Shown: positions 45,798-59,500 of the stretch, one piece after another | Numbering within the stretch: position 1 is the stretch's first letter | Layout of the letters: each line of letters starts with the position of its first letter | Origin: Dipteris shenzhenensis | Lineage: Eukaryota; Polypodiophyta; Polypodiopsida; Gleicheniales | Length of the DNA: 64,000 nt | Reading direction: 5' to 3' (one strand) | NCBI GenBank assembly: GCA_047967505.1 | Contig: CM106538.1 | Made by a program: the position numbers and the translations under genes | The notes under the pieces: model-generated | Told to the model about the DNA's origin: nothing | The model's input: the letters and a program-made list of their open reading frames with translations, nothing else | The model's database searches: none

Positions 45798-48700
45798 TGT
45801 TGAGATATCAAGCTCTACCCCCGATATATCTCCTGGATGACTATCATTTATGTCACCGCCTATGTTAGTTGTACTCATGGTGTAGTTAGACTACCATGTA
45901 TGTTTTTGGTTTGGGTTCACATATGAACCACGTATTCTAGGTTTTGACATATAGGGTATTTCCCTCTTCTATTGTATTGTTGTTGTGTGCAAAAGTGAAG
46001 AAAGTCTTCACCATCCAACCTTGTGTCCTCTCTCTTTTGTGTGTTGTGAAGAAAGCTGAACTTGAGTCTCCTATCTCTCTCCCTTATTCTTTACATGGTA
46101 TCAGAGCCTTGTTCGTGGTAAGGAGCTCAAGAAAGCAAGCCAAGTTTGTGGTGTCCTGGTAAGAGGACCAGTGTTGCTTCCCTATTTCGAGTTTGGGAGC
46201 AAATCTCTGCAGGTAGCACAGCCAGAAGTGCAGGAGTGCACTGTTTCAGATTGAGAGGCCCTTCGCGGTGTGGCGAGAGCGCAGTATATGCTGCGGGCGA
46301 GGGCGAAGCCCTTTGGTGACTTTATTTTTTTGATTTGAGGCCATTTCGGGGCCCGTTTTGCAGTCGCAAGTTCTTCGCAGGCACTCAAAAAAAGGCCCTG
46401 TTTTTCGCTGTGCGACCACTGCGCGGCTAGTCGGTGGAAAGGTGCCACAGAAATTGCATCGTATGCCTGTGTGCAGAGATATTGGGAGTTGCAGATTCAT
46501 GCCTGTTTCCTGTTGATGCAAAATCGTCACTAGGAAGTGACTGTGTGGTGAAATACCACTTTCGTCAGTGTTGCGGATCTGCCCCTGTGAGGCTGTTTGC
46601 AGAAGTTTTGCTATTTGCCCTTGTGAGGCATTTGCTGTGTTTACAGGTTGCTGTTGCAATTCGTGATTTGTAAAATGTCTGAGAATCTATCTACCATTGT
46701 CAGTGAGAAGCTTGACAAGAACAACTTCCAAGCATGGAAGTTCAGGATGACAAACTTCCTTATGGGAAAGGGAGTTTGGGATTACATCAGTGGTGAAACT
46801 GCAGAACCAGTTTTGGGTACTGCTCCCACTCCTGCTGAATTGAAGGCCTTTAAAGAATGGCATGAAAAAGCCAGAAAATGCCTGTATTGGCTGTCTGTTT
46901 GCATTTCAGATTCTATGATTGTGCATATACAGGATGTAGAGACGCCTAAGGAGGCATGGGATACATTGGTGAAGCTGTATAGCACAAATACCAAAGCACG
47001 AAAGAAGCAGCTAAAGCAGGAGTTGCACAATGTGCAAAGGAAAAATCTGAATATAAATGAGTATTCCCTAAAGGTGAAAGGCCTTGCAGATTCTCTTGCC
47101 TCCATTGGAGCACCTGTTGATGATGAGGACTTAGTGTCCGTGACCTTGAATGGTCTTGGGAAAGATTATGCACAGTTTCGGACATCCATTGGAGTCCGTG
47201 AAACATTTCCTGATTTTCAGGAACTTATTGCTCTCTTGCTGAGTGAAGAGCAAAGGAATGGTGGTTCAGCCACCTCAACTTCTCAAGAGACTGCTTTCTA
47301 CTCGAATACAAGTAGAGGCAGGGGTAGAGGAAGAGGCCGTTTTGGTGGCCGTGCAGGAAATCAGAACCAACAACAACAACAGGAAAACCAGTCCTATGGA
47401 GGAGGACGTGGTAGTTCTAGAGGCAGGGGGAGCCAAAGAGGCCGTGGTTCATGGCAAAGGAACCAGCAAGTAAATAGCAGCACAGAATGCTATTATTGTG
47501 GAAAGCCTGGACACAAGGAGAATACATGCTATAAAAAACAGAATGACATCAAAAGTGGGAAGTTGCAGCAAAGCAACTATGCATCATCAAGTGGGCATGG
47601 TGACGACAGAAATGAGCACCTTTTTGTGATGCAGCATATGGTTAACTCCATGTCAGGAGATGCTGCAGCTTGCAATGATGTTTGGTATGTTGATTCAGGT
47701 GCCTCTAACCACATGACCAGTCATGGTGAGTGGTTTCATGATGTTAGAAATTTGGATAAGCCAGGTTATGTTGAAACAGGTGATGATACTGCGCACCCAA
47801 TTACACAGGTTGGTAAAGTGCCATTGGCTATGCAGGATGGCAAAACGAAGTACTTGGCAGATGTACTTCATGTTCCAAAAATCACTAAGAGCAGATGGTT
47901 GAGCAAGGTCTGCAGGTTAGATTTAATCCTGATGGATGCTTTGTTGAGGACTTGAAAAATAAGTGCCGCTTGGTTGCGAAAGGCAACAAAAATGGCAGAA
48001 TGTTCACCTTGGATGTTGATATGCCTGAGGTGAAAGCTGCTATGTTTGCGCATGGGAGAGGTGTCATTGCAGATATTGAGATATGGCACAAGCGCATTGG
48101 GCAAATGAATATACAAAGGCTGAAATCTATGCAAACGAAAAACATTGTTGCAGGTTTGCCTACATTCAGAGTTGAGGGACATGCATTTCCCAAAATTGTT
48201 AAGGTGAGCAGAAGACCTTTGGAAGTGATCCATTCAGATGTTTGGACAACCAAAGCTGCTTCTATTGGTGGATGCCATTATTATGTGACGTTTATTGATG
48301 ACTACACTAGGAAGGTTTGGATTTATTTTATGAAGCACAAAAGTGAAGTGTTCAGCCATTTCAAGGCTTTTAAGGCCATGGTTGAAAAAGAGAAAGGTGT
48401 GCATATTAAAGTGCTAAGATCTGATGGAGGGGGAGAGTACTTTTCAGAAGAATTTTGTGAATATCTGAAAGAACAGGGAATTCAAAGGAAGTACTCATGC
48501 AGGTCTACCCCTCAGCAGAATGGGGTTGCAGAAAGAAAGAACAGGCATATTGCAGAAGTAGGACGGGCGATCCTAAATGAGAAAAACATGCCTGATTATT
48601 TTTGGGCTGAAGCAGTAGCAACTGCTGTTTATATTATGAACAGAACCCCCACTGCAGCTGTCCATGGCATGACACCTGAAGAAATGTATATAGGCCAAAA

Positions 48701-51224
48701 ACCAGATATTTCTCACTTGAAGGTATTTGGTTGCATAGCTTATGTTCATGTTCCTGATGAGAAGAGAACAAAGCTGGATCCAAAGGTAGAAAAATGCATC
48801 TTTATTGGATATGCTCTGCACCAGAAAGGGTATTGCTGTTATAACCCTTCCACCCGCAAAATGCAAGTGAGCAGAGATGTTGTTTTTGATGAAATGAGCA
48901 GCTGGTATGCACCAACTGTTATGGTAGGAGATGCAGATGCAGGAAATGGGAATGCTGCAATAAATGCAGAGCAGCAATCTCAAGCCTTGAGTGGACCCAG
49001 AGAGTCCTCTACTAGTGGATCTAATGCATGGACAGGGAGATTGAGATCTAGTGAATCGTCACATGGCAGCCCTGATAGTGTTGTGCAGGTATCACATAAG
49101 GGAAAAGAAAAAGTAGACCATGCTCCAGTGTTTGATGTGTCTGCTGGTAGCTCTCATGTTGATGGAGAGTCAAGCGGCTCTGAAATGAGCCTTGATGAGG
49201 AACTTGGGATTCCTTCTGTTGTTACACCTGGTGCAAGGAAAAGCAGGCATGATTTAAAGACGCCTGCAACTGATCCAGTTGTACGGAGGTCCACTCGTAT
49301 TAAGTATCCAGTTGACAGGCTGAGATATGATGGGTATATAGCACATCACTATGCTTATATGGTCAAGGTTCTAGAGGAGCCAGAGCCCACATGTTTTGAG
49401 GATGCAGCAGGGCATAAAAATTGGGAAGCAGCTATGGATGAAGAGATGGCTGCCTTGGATGCAAACCACACTTGGGATTTGATGCCTTTGCCTCATGATA
49501 AGAAGGCTATTGGCTGCAAGTGGGTTTACAAAGTAAAGCACAATGGTGATGGGTCTGTTAGCAGGTACAAGGCAAGATTGGTTGCCAAAGGTTTTGCACA
49601 GACATATGGAATTGACTATGAGGAAACTTTCAGCCCAGTTGCAAGGATGGCAACCGTGAGAGCAGTAATTGCTATGGCTGCTGCAAAGGGATGGTCTTTG
49701 CATCAGATGGATGTGAAAAATGCCTTCTTGCATGGTGATTTGCAGGAAGAGGTTTATATGATGCAGCCAGAAGGTTATGAGGATAATTTACACCCCGATT
49801 TTGTATGCAGGTTGCGCAAAGCCTTGTATGGCTTAAAACAGGCGCCGAGGGCATGGTCAGACAAGATAGGGCAATATCTTGTCACTATTGGATTTCAGAT
49901 TTCCAATTCAGATTTTTCACTTTATGTGAAAAGGACAAACAGAGGGATTGTGCTTATAGTCATCTATGTTGATGACTTGATTATTACAGGTGATAGTGAT
50001 GCAGACATTAATGAAGTGAAGCTGCTGTTGAAGCAGAAATTTGAGATGAAGGATTTGGGAGAGCTGCGTTACTTCTTGGGCATTGAGGTTATTAGATCCC
50101 CGAGTGGGATATGGCTGTTGCAAAGGCAATACGGTTTGGACATGCTGTCCAAATATGGGATGACAGGCTGTAAGCCTATTTCTGTTCCATTGGAGCAGAA
50201 TGTGAAGCTCAATGCAGAGACAGGTGAGCTTCTTGAAGATATTACTATGTACAGGCGCATAGTAGGTAGCTTGATTTACATGACTATAACCAGACCAGAT
50301 TTGAGCTATGCTGTGGGGCTGGTGAGTCAGTTTATGCAGGCACCGAGGAAGCCACATTTGGATGCGGCTAGGCGCATACTGCGGTATGTGAAGTCCACAT
50401 TGCATTATGGACTGTTTTATGAAGCTGGGTGTGCATTACAGGTACATGGATACACAGATGCTGATTGGGCTGGTAGCGTCTCAGACAGGAGATCTACTAG
50501 TGGTTTTATGTTTTCCCTTGGGAGTGGTGCCATCAGTTGGAGCAGCAAGAAGCAGCCAACAGTTGCCTTGTCGAGCACAGAGGCTGAGTATAGGGGTGCA
50601 GCAATGGCTGCATGTGAGGTAGCTTGGTTACGGAAGCTACTTGCAGATATGGGATAGTCAATTCATGCAGCAGTTGTCATTCATTGTGACAACATTAGCA
50701 GCATCATGCTTGCTAATAACCCAGTTTATCATGCTAGAATGAAGCACATTGAGGTGCATTATCACTTTGTGAGAGAGAAGGTTCTAGCTGGTGAGATTGA
50801 TCTTGTCTATGTCAGCACTGAGGAGCAGGTGGCTGATATTTTTACGAAGGCATTGGGTACCGAGAAGCTTCGCAGATTTAGGAGCTTGCTTGGTGTACGT
50901 GAGATGGATTTGAGCTTGAGGGGGAGTGTTGAGATATCAAGCTCTACCCCCGATATATCTCCTGGATGACTATCATTTATGTCACCACCTATGTTAGTTG
51001 TACTCATGGTGTAGTTAGACTACCATGTATGTTTTTGGTTTGGGTTCACATATGAACCACGTATTCTAGGTTTTGACATATAGGGTATTTCCCTCTTCTA
51101 TTGTATTGTTGTTGTGTGCAAAAGTGAAGAAAGGCTTCACCCTCCAACCTTGTGTCCTCTCTCTTTTGTGTGTTGTGAAGAAAGCTGAACTTGAGTCTCC
51201 TATCTCTCTCCCTTATTCTTTACA
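45798..51224 (+). mobile_element. Ty1/copia LTR retrotransposon, copy 1 (complete but disabled)
   Basis: LTRs at 45798-46095 and 50927-51224, 298 bp each, starting TGTTGAGATATC and ending TTTACA. Target duplication ATTTC at 45793-45797 and 51225-51229. Initiator-Met priming site TGGTATCAGAGCC at 46096-46108; polypurine tract GAGGGGGAG just before 50927. The gene order protease-integrase-RT-RNase H places it in copia. Near-identical LTRs and high identity to the copy at 56525-61539 point to recent activity. Confidence 0.97.
46675..50969 (+). pseudogene. copia gag-pol polyprotein, copy 1
   Basis: The frame starts at ATG 46675 (MSENLSTIVSEKLDKNN). Domains in order: UBN2-type gag (WKFRMTNFLMGKGVWDYISG); RGG/Gln-rich basic region; CCHC knuckle CYYCGKPGHKENTCY; protease WYVDSGASNHM; truncated GAG-pre-integrase; integrase core with VIHSDVW, IDDYTRKVW and LRSDGGGEYFSEEF; reverse transcriptase with IYVDDLIITG; RNase H with YTDADWAGS and TEAEYRG. 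Three lesions appear against the second copy: a 16-nt deletion near 47889 after VPKITK (frameshift), a 45-nt in-frame deletion near 48180 removing the Cys pair of the pre-integrase zinc region (CEACQMGKQARHA), and CAG to TAG at 50655. The final codons run into the 3' LTR. It cannot make a complete polyprotein. Confidence 0.95.
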
Positions 51225-51229
51225 ATTTC

Positions 51230-53831
51230 CATCCAGGGTGTGACATTCCTCATAGAGCTCCTAAAGGGTATATCCCTCCAGTGAGGGTGTACACATCCAC
51301 AAGTCCATCTATCAAGCTTGGTAGGAAGAAAGTGTGTGTGTGTTACCTACTATTTCAATAAATGTATATCCCCACCATTCCACATGTTTAGTCAAAAATT
51401 TGAAAGTCTGTTGACAGCCATTGCTTCATCCAGACTACGTTCACAGTTGCATAAATGTTTAAAGGCACAAAATGGGGATCATTAAGACTAGTTCATGTCC
51501 ATCTTTTCTTTTTTCCTAGTTTGGAAATCTAAATTATTGCCCTCTCTACATTTCTAAGTTGAGAGTCCAAGGAAGCACTTAGTTGAAGATTTTTCAAACG
51601 GTAAACACCCAAAAGACAACTTCTACCTTAATCAAGTTGTCTAGGTTACCACTCTACAATTCTCATTTCAATCCAATATATTTATGTAAAGGTATACAAG
51701 AAAGGTCAAGAGTACTATATCCTTCATCACAAGGTATGCAAGTGTACTCCTCACCAGGTATGCAAGAGTACTATATCCTTCATCACAAGGTATGCAAGTG
51801 TACTCCTCCAAGTTGCCATCATCCTTTCCCACAAAGTCATGCCCAAGAGTCTACCTTGCAAATCTGATGGAGAGGCATGCCAAGTCACTTAGCACCATCA
51901 CAACCAAATGAAAGTTATAACAATTTGTTTTAGCTATGGAAGTCAGGCTTCAATGCCAGCAAATAGTTGTTATCCATGTCACTCTATCTATGATTGCAAT
52001 GAACAAATCTTGGCATTTTGATACTCCAAAGTAGTCAAAGGTTGGCTCCTTAAAAATAAATGAAATATATTTAGAAAATCTAGAAAATTTCCAAGGGAGT
52101 AAACAGAAACCTCAAAATTTGGGGGGACTTTAAGGTAAATACATTAATCATGAAATGGAACCCTCCCATTCCCATTTTAAATTAAGTCATGCACATAAAC
52201 TTGCAAGATAAAATCTTAAAAGGATCTCCAATTCTTGCATCATCAAGATCATTCCATTCATGGGTAGAAATGATTATCCTGCTAAGGGGTGTTATAATGG
52301 ATTCAAAACCAATGGAAATAATTCTTGACTAAGGGGTGTTACAATGGATTCAAGTAATGTTCTAGTAAATTTATACCTTTGATAGTAAGGGTAATCCAGA
52401 GAAGATGAAAGCGGGGAAAACAGAGGGATAGAAGAGACAACAATCCAAAGAGGCTAAGCATCTTCTTAGGCTCTAGCATCAGAGCATATACTTTTGAGAT
52501 TCAAGAGAAACATAAGGAAAAAAATTAGTAGGAGGCGATACCTTACGAGAGTATCCAATATGGCATGTATTTTTTTCATGAAACGATAGGGACTCTCATG
52601 ATGGTCTCATTGTAGAAGCAAAGGAACAATAATTCAAGGAGTATTGAGGTGCTCATGACTACATAGAGAGTACAAAATGGCTTTTCTACCCTTAGGTTTT
52701 GATTAGTAGAAGTAGGCAGCCCATTCTAGTGCCCAAGGAAGTGCAAATTTGTCCCAATATGCTCCTTGTCTTGTTGTGCCACACAAACCTGGCTCCATTG
52801 GGACAAAAAGTCTGAAGAGCCCAGTACATCCCCTTATCCCATCAAACAGCATCAGTCATGTTATTCATATAGAGGTGGCATTAGTCACGCAACGTTTGTG
52901 GCCATGTTAAAATATAACCTATGTAACAAAATAGAGGTAGGAATGTTGACAAAGATTTGGGAGATAAGCCCCTACTACTATCACATCTGTACTCTCTAAC
53001 AAGGAGAGCAAGTACTCTACATTCATGCTCGCAAGTAGAATTGTTGAAACACTTATTTTAATGACGAGTTAGAGCAAGAAAGTTTACACTTCATAAGGCT
53101 TCTAGTCCTAGCAATCTTCTAGTTCCAGATTATAGTTTAAAGAATGTTTCCAATCTCTAGGTAGTTGTCATGAGCTGAAACAAGCATGAACCACAAAAAT
53201 ATAGAGTCAACTACACAGTTGAGAGGTAGACATACATCAATCTTGAATTTAGTTCAGCATGGTGCCTTCCAAAGGCTTTGATAATCAGAGAATAGTACCA
53301 AACATTGTCCCTATGTTGCTCCTACAAGTTAGATCATGATAGGGCCAGTCGCTAAGACTCATCCACAAAGACCTAGTAAAACAATGTCAAGCACCACAAC
53401 CTCAGCTTTGAGGGTAGAGGATGTATTCTTTAGGTGCAGCATGTATTCCCCAGATGCAAAGTGGGCAATTTGTTTCTTAGTAGTATTGGAAATAATTAAC
53501 CCTAGTTGTGAAAACACCGAATAATGGTGATGAGATGCACTCCGGCCACTCAAAAAGCATGGGAGCTTGCCAACGCAAAAGCCCACTCTAATATAATTCT
53601 CCATTGTGGCAACTCCAAACTCTAGCTTGTGTATTCACTTGACATAGCAACAGAAGTCTAGGACAAAATTAAGGCCTCATATGATCATGTAGAAATTGCC
53701 ACACAAGTAAACGCTCATCGGAAGCTCCTATTCCTATAGATGGAAGAGTTTGATTTTGTCCCATAATTTCTAGATCATTGGCAAGGACTACTTGATGAAA
53801 TTGTTGAGGCCGGCTTGAAAATCCCTCCCAA
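51230..53831. other. Intergenic; small tandem duplication at 51700-51812
   Basis: No gene recognised. AGAGTACTATATCCTTCATC with following sequence is repeated at about 51708 and 51766, with an extra partial copy of the GGTATGCAAG phrase between. Otherwise nothing stands out over 2.6 kb. Confidence 0.4.
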
Positions 53832-54600
53832 GTGATAATGCTCCTTGTTGCAGCCTTGCCTTCCTCATGGTGGCACATTGTCAAAACACAAAGTATACTC
53901 ACACAACTCACACTCCCAACTCTTCTTGGCAAGATCCTTCAAGAAGATACTATGTGCAAACAGAAAGATGGCCCGACAAGTGCATCACAACCCATGGCCA
54001 TGTTGTTCATTCAATCAAACAATGATTGCTACTACAACAAGAAGCTAAGGCAATTAAATAATCGAGCCATCACTCAACACCGCCTGGGTCCACTCCTGCA
54101 ATTGCTGCCCACCCCCTTCTCAGGTTCCTACCAATCATAATCCCAAAGAGGCCCTCAAAGAAACAATCCCACAATCAAGAGAAATCAACAATGGCAACCA
54201 AGGTCATACACTCAACAATCCAATGTTGCCACAACCCAACCTTCAATGCACTTGTTCTGTGGCTCTACATCAAAATCCGAATCTGAGAATATCAAAAAAC
54301 CTGGTATCTCCACACTAGGAGAAAAAACACATGACATCTCATGCAAAATGGCTCAATGAATTCCAGACCTTCCCAAAACCAATTTTGCTCTATCTTGGGG
54401 ACGATCACCCAATCGAAGCTATTGGAAAAGGATCTGCACAAGTTCAACTCTCAACAAGTCCTGTGCTAATATTATAAGACGTGCTCCTCATCCCAAAGTT
54501 GCAGAAAAGTCTCATTTCAGTGGCCACATTGATTGATGAAGGATACAATCTCGACTTCGGAGTTCAGCTTTGCATGAGCACATGTTAACATCCATAGAGT
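53832..54600 (+). pseudogene. Relic of a second copia family (gag to protease)
   Basis: LPSSWWHIVKTQ and TLPTLLGKILQED (53850-53950) look like the end of a copia gag. Further along, in another frame, ILLYLGDDHPIEAIGKGSAQ and DVLLIPKLQKSLISVATLID (about 54385-54540) match the segment after the copia protease active site. Frames shift and stops occur, and no LTRs were found. Unrelated in detail to the two 298-bp-LTR copies. Confidence 0.6.
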
Positions 54601-54914
54601 ACAACTACCAAATGCAAGGTAATCAATGAGTAAATGTGACCAAGCCGAATGATCTACTGCAATAGGACAAACTCAAGGGAGTTTGATACCCAAATACACC
54701 AAGGTCAATGATTACAAGCAATGTGCACACGGGAGGAGTATAGCTCAAACTCAGGGAGTTTAATCTCAAATACCCAAAGCCTACTCCAAATTCCAAAGAT
54801 TCTAGGCAACGTGCACAAGCTGTATGTTCCAACTGCCCTTGCCCGGAACAAGGAGGTGTAGGAACAAGGAGATGCACACTTCTAGGCCACGAAGAGTGCA
54901 TGTGCCTTGCACTG
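54601..54914. repeat. Spacer with CAAACTC-GAGTTTG hairpin modules
   Basis: CAAACTCAAGGGAGTTTG (54668-54685) and CAAACTCAGGGAGTTTA (54746-54762) are followed by CAAATAC. Two more modules occur to the right of the retroelement nest, at 62214-62230 and 63012-63028. Confidence 0.6.
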
Positions 54915-55582
54915 TTCAGTGTTGGAATACTGAAAGGAAAGAGTAGAGTTGACACAAAATCAGAATACTTGCTTATAGAATGAAGAAGAAAGAGGTCCTT
55001 AAGTAGGCACCTCATACAAGGTCACTGACATCATTGATGACCTCAAAGCTCCACAATCATCTCCTCAATCTGCTCCTAGATTCACTCAATCATCCTATGT
55101 GGCTTTTCCACCACCTAATTGTGCTTGTGGGCACCTAACTGTGCCTCTAGCACTCACACATAGAAACATAAGGTGTGCCTGAGGCATACACCTTGAGATA
55201 TCCCAACAAACCCCCCCTCAAGGAAATGCCTCAGGCTATGTCAAGGATACATCTAGTCTCATAGTTTCTCATGCCATCTCATGGTGGTCAAGGATAAATC
55301 TATGGCTAGGTTCTCATGCTAGCAAGGGTTTCCTTGGGTGTAAGGTAAACAGAAAGGGATACAAACAGACCTTCCAATGGTTATCTCCCCTACATGTACA
55401 TGCACACAATGTCTGTAGGAGGTACCATGGAAAAAACATACACATGGCCTACATCATAAGGTGACCAGAGGTGTTTACAAAACACACAACACACAATAAT
55501 TTATTTTCATTCATTTTGGAGGACTATCCAGGCTGAGTACCTTGACATAAAAAGAGAGATCTAGAGCATACATAGAGATGAT

Positions 55583-55984
55583 TTAAAATGCATAATCTTC
55601 ATGGGATGCCTCATCTTGTGGAGGCAAAATATCCATGTCAAGGCAAGGTCTTACCACATGGGCAGTGTCTAGTGCCTTATAAGATGGTACTATGATAGAA
55701 CAAGTGGATCTGAAAGTCATATCCTTCATGAGAACAATTATCTTGTCATCTCCATAGTTGTGTAGAGAAGCATATCTTAGGTGTCTGACCTTCATCTTTT
55801 TCTTGTACTTGGAGTCAAATAAAAGTTCCATGAGAGTGTAGATCTCTGTATTTGCTTCCTTTTTGGCAACCATTGTTTTGGCAATCTTCAATAAGGAAGT
55901 CAGGTTGGCATTTTCATCCTTTGTAGCATAACAAGACATTGCTTTATGTTTTGGCTTTTCACATATTTGGCATAAGCAAGCCAT
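55583..55984 (-). CDS. Unrecognised 133-codon frame in the host LTR element
   Basis: Starts MACLCQICEKPKHKAMSCYA, a C-x2-C...C pattern that could be a decayed knuckle, then Lys-rich and acidic segments. It lies in the correct orientation for the host element, downstream of where gag would be. No known domain. It may be chance or a remnant, so confidence is low. Confidence 0.25.
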   Translation of the reverse strand: MACLCQICEKPKHKAMSCYATKDENANLTSLLKIAKTMVAKKEANTEIYTLMELLFDSKYKKKMKVRHLRYASLHNYGDDKIIVLMKDMTFRSTCSIIVPSYKALDTAHVVRPCLDMDILPPQDEASHEDYAF

Positions 55985-56524
55985 GAGAGGCTCTAACCCA
56001 AGTATTGGGTAGTGTCTTCTCTCTTACAAGGCAAAAATAACTGAAATGCTTCCAAAGTATAGGCACTTGATGTAGCAAATAGTAGTGAGACTAGTTTTCA
56101 AACAATGATGCTACTTTTTGCATGCTTCATAGAAGTGAATGAAATAAACACTTTCCAATCACAACCAGGTCTAGCAAGTCAAAACAAAACTGAAGCACCA
56201 CTTGTAGTGAAGTTATTGAAAACTTCAAAAGACCAGAAATGCTAGAGTAGCATTTTATGTAGCATCATTTTCAAAAGTATGTCAAAACTGTCAAAACTAG
56301 AGAGCTGAACTTGGAGGGCTCATATCACACTCTTCAAAGCAAAAGAAAGGGGGCTTTCTGAGGCAAAAGAAAGCTGGTATACCACAGTAGATCCTCTGGG
56401 AAGAAGAGGCGAAAATATGCGTCAGGTCGCCTTCACCTTCTTGAACAAAGTCGACTGGTTTTTCTCTGTTTTCTCCTTCAATATGCAGCCATTGCTGCTC
56501 AGATTTCAGCACAAGGTAGCTCTA

Positions 56525-59500
56525 TGTAAAGAATAAGGGAGAGAGATAGGAGACTCAAGTTCAGCTTTCTTCACAACACACAAAAGAGAGAGGACACAAG
56601 GTTGGAGGGTGAAGCCTTTCTTCACTTTTGCACACAACAACAATACAATAGAAGAGGGAAATACCCTATATGTCAAAACCTAGAATACGTGGTTCATATG
56701 TGAACCCAAACCAAAGACATACGTGGTAGTCTAACTACACCACGAGTACAACTAACATAGGCGGTGACATAAATGATAGTCATCCAGGAGATATATCGGG
56801 GGTAGAGCTTGATATCTCAACACTCCCCCTCAAGCTCAAATCCATCTCACGTACACCAAGCAAGCTCCTAAATCTGCGAAGCTTCTCGGTACCCAATGCC
56901 TTCGTAAAAATATCAGCCACCTGCTCCTCAGTGCTGACATAGACAAGATCAATCTCACTAGCTAGAACCTTCTCTCTCACAAAGTGATAATGCACCTCAA
57001 TGTGCTTTGTTCTAGCATGATAAACTGGGTTACTAGCAAGCATGATGCTGCTAATGTTGTCACAATGAATGACAACTGCTGCATGAATTGACTGTCCCAT
57101 ATCTGCAAGTAGCTTCCGTAACCAAGCTACCTCACATGCAGCCATTGCTGCACCCCTGTACTCAGCCTCTGTGCTTGACAAGGCAACTGTTGGCTGCTTC
57201 TTGCTGCTCCAACTGATGGCACCACTCCCAAGGGAAAACATAAAACCACTAGTAGATCTCCTGTCTGAGACACTACCAGCCCAATCAGCATCTGTGTATC
57301 CATGTACCTGTAATGCACACCCAGCTTCATAAAACAGTCCATAATGCAATGTGGACTTCACATACCGCAGTATGCGCCTAGCCGCATCCAAATGTGGCTT
57401 CCTCGGTGCCTGCATAAACTGACTCACCAGCCCCACAGCATAGCTCAAATCTGGTCTGGTTATAGTCATGTAAATCAAGCTACCTACTATGCGCCTGTAC
57501 ATAGTAATATCTTCAAGAAGCTCACCTGTCTCTGCATTGAGCTTCACATTCTGCTCCAATGGAACAGAAATAGGCTTACAGCCTGTCATCCCATATTTGG
57601 ACAGCATGTCCAAACCGTATTGCCTTTGCAACAGCCATATACCACTCGGGGATCTAATAACCTCAATGCCCAAGAAGTAACGCAGCTCTCCCAAATCCTT
57701 CATCTCAAATTTTTGCTTCAACAGCAGCTTCACTTCATTAATGTCTGCATCACTATCACCTGTAATAATCAAGTCATCAACATAGATGACTATAAGCACA
57801 ATCCCTCTGTTTGTCCTTTTCACATAAAGTGAAAAATCTGAATTGGAAATCTGAAATCCAATAGTGACAAGATATTGCCCTATCTTGTCTGACCATGCCC
57901 TCGGCGCCTGTTTTAAGCCATACAAGGCTTTGTGCAACCTGCATACAAAATCGGGGTGTGAATTATCCTCATAACCTTCTGGCTGCATCATATAAACCTC
58001 TTCCTGCAAATCACCATGCAAGAAGGCATTTTTCACATCCATCTGATGCAAAGACCATCCCTTTGCAGCAACCATAGCAATTACTACTCTCATGGTTGCC
58101 ATCCTTGCAACTGGGCTGAAAGTTTCCTCATAGTCAATTCCATATGTCTGTGCAAAACCTTTGGCAACCAATCTTGCCTTGTACCTGCTAACAGACCCAT
58201 CAGCATTGTGCTTTACTTTGTAAACCCACTTGCAGCCAATAGCCTTCTTATCATGAGGCAAAGGCATCAAATCCCAAGTGTGGTTTGCATCCAAGGCAGC
58301 CATCTCTTCATCCATAGCTGCTTCCCAATTTTTATGCCCTGCTGCATCCTCAAAACATGTGGGCTCTGGCTCCTCTAGAACCTTGACCATATAAGCATAG
58401 TGATGTGCTGTATACCCATCATATCTCAGCCTGTCAACTGGATACTTAATACGGGTGGACCTCCGTACAACTGGATCAGTTGCAGGAGTCTTTAAATCAT
58501 GCCTGCTTTTCCTTGCACCTGGTGTAACAATAGACAGAATCCCAAGTTCCTCATCAAGGCTCATTTCAGAGCCGCTTGACTCTCCATCAACATGAGAGCT
58601 ACCAGCAGACACATCAAACACTGGAGCATGGTCTACTTTTTCTTTTCCCTTATGTGATACCTGCACAACACTATCAGGGCTGCCATGTGACGATTCACTA
58701 GATCTCAATCTCCCTGTCCATGCATTAGATCCACTAGTAGAGGACTCTCTGGGTCCACTCAAGGCTTGAGATTGCTGCTCTGCATTTATTGCAGCATTCC
58801 CATTTCCTGCATCTGCATCTCCTACCATAACAGTTGGTGCATACCAGCTGCTCATTTCATCAAAAACAACATCTCTGCTCACTTGCATTTTACGGGTGGA
58901 AGGGTTATAACAGCAATACCCTTTTTGGTGCTGAGCATATCCAATAAAGATGCATTTTTCTACCTTTGGATCCAGCTTTGTTCTCTTCTCATTAGGAACA
59001 TGAACATAAGCTATGCAACCAAATACCTTCAAGTGAGAAATATCTGGTTTTTGGCCTGTATACATTTCTTCAGGCGTCATGCCATGGACAGCTGCAGTGG
59101 GGGTTCTGTTCATAATGTAGACAGCAGTTGCTATTGCTTCAGCCCAAAAATAATCAGGCATGTTTTTCTCATTTAGGATCGCCCGTCCTACTTCTGCAAT
59201 ATGCCTGTTCTTCCTTTCTGCAACCCCATTCTGCTGAGGGGTAGACCTGCATGAGTACTTCCTTTGAATTCCCTGTTCTTTCAGATATTCACAAAATTCT
59301 TCTGAAAAGTACTCTCCCCCTCCATCAGATCTTAGCACTTTAATATGCACACCTTTCTCTTTTTCAACCATGGCCTTAAAAGCCTTGAAATGGCTGAACA
59401 CTTCACTTTTGTGCTTCATAAAATAAATCCACACCTTTCTAGTGTAGTCATCAATAAACGTCACATAATAATGGCATCCACCAATAGAAGCAGCTTTGGT

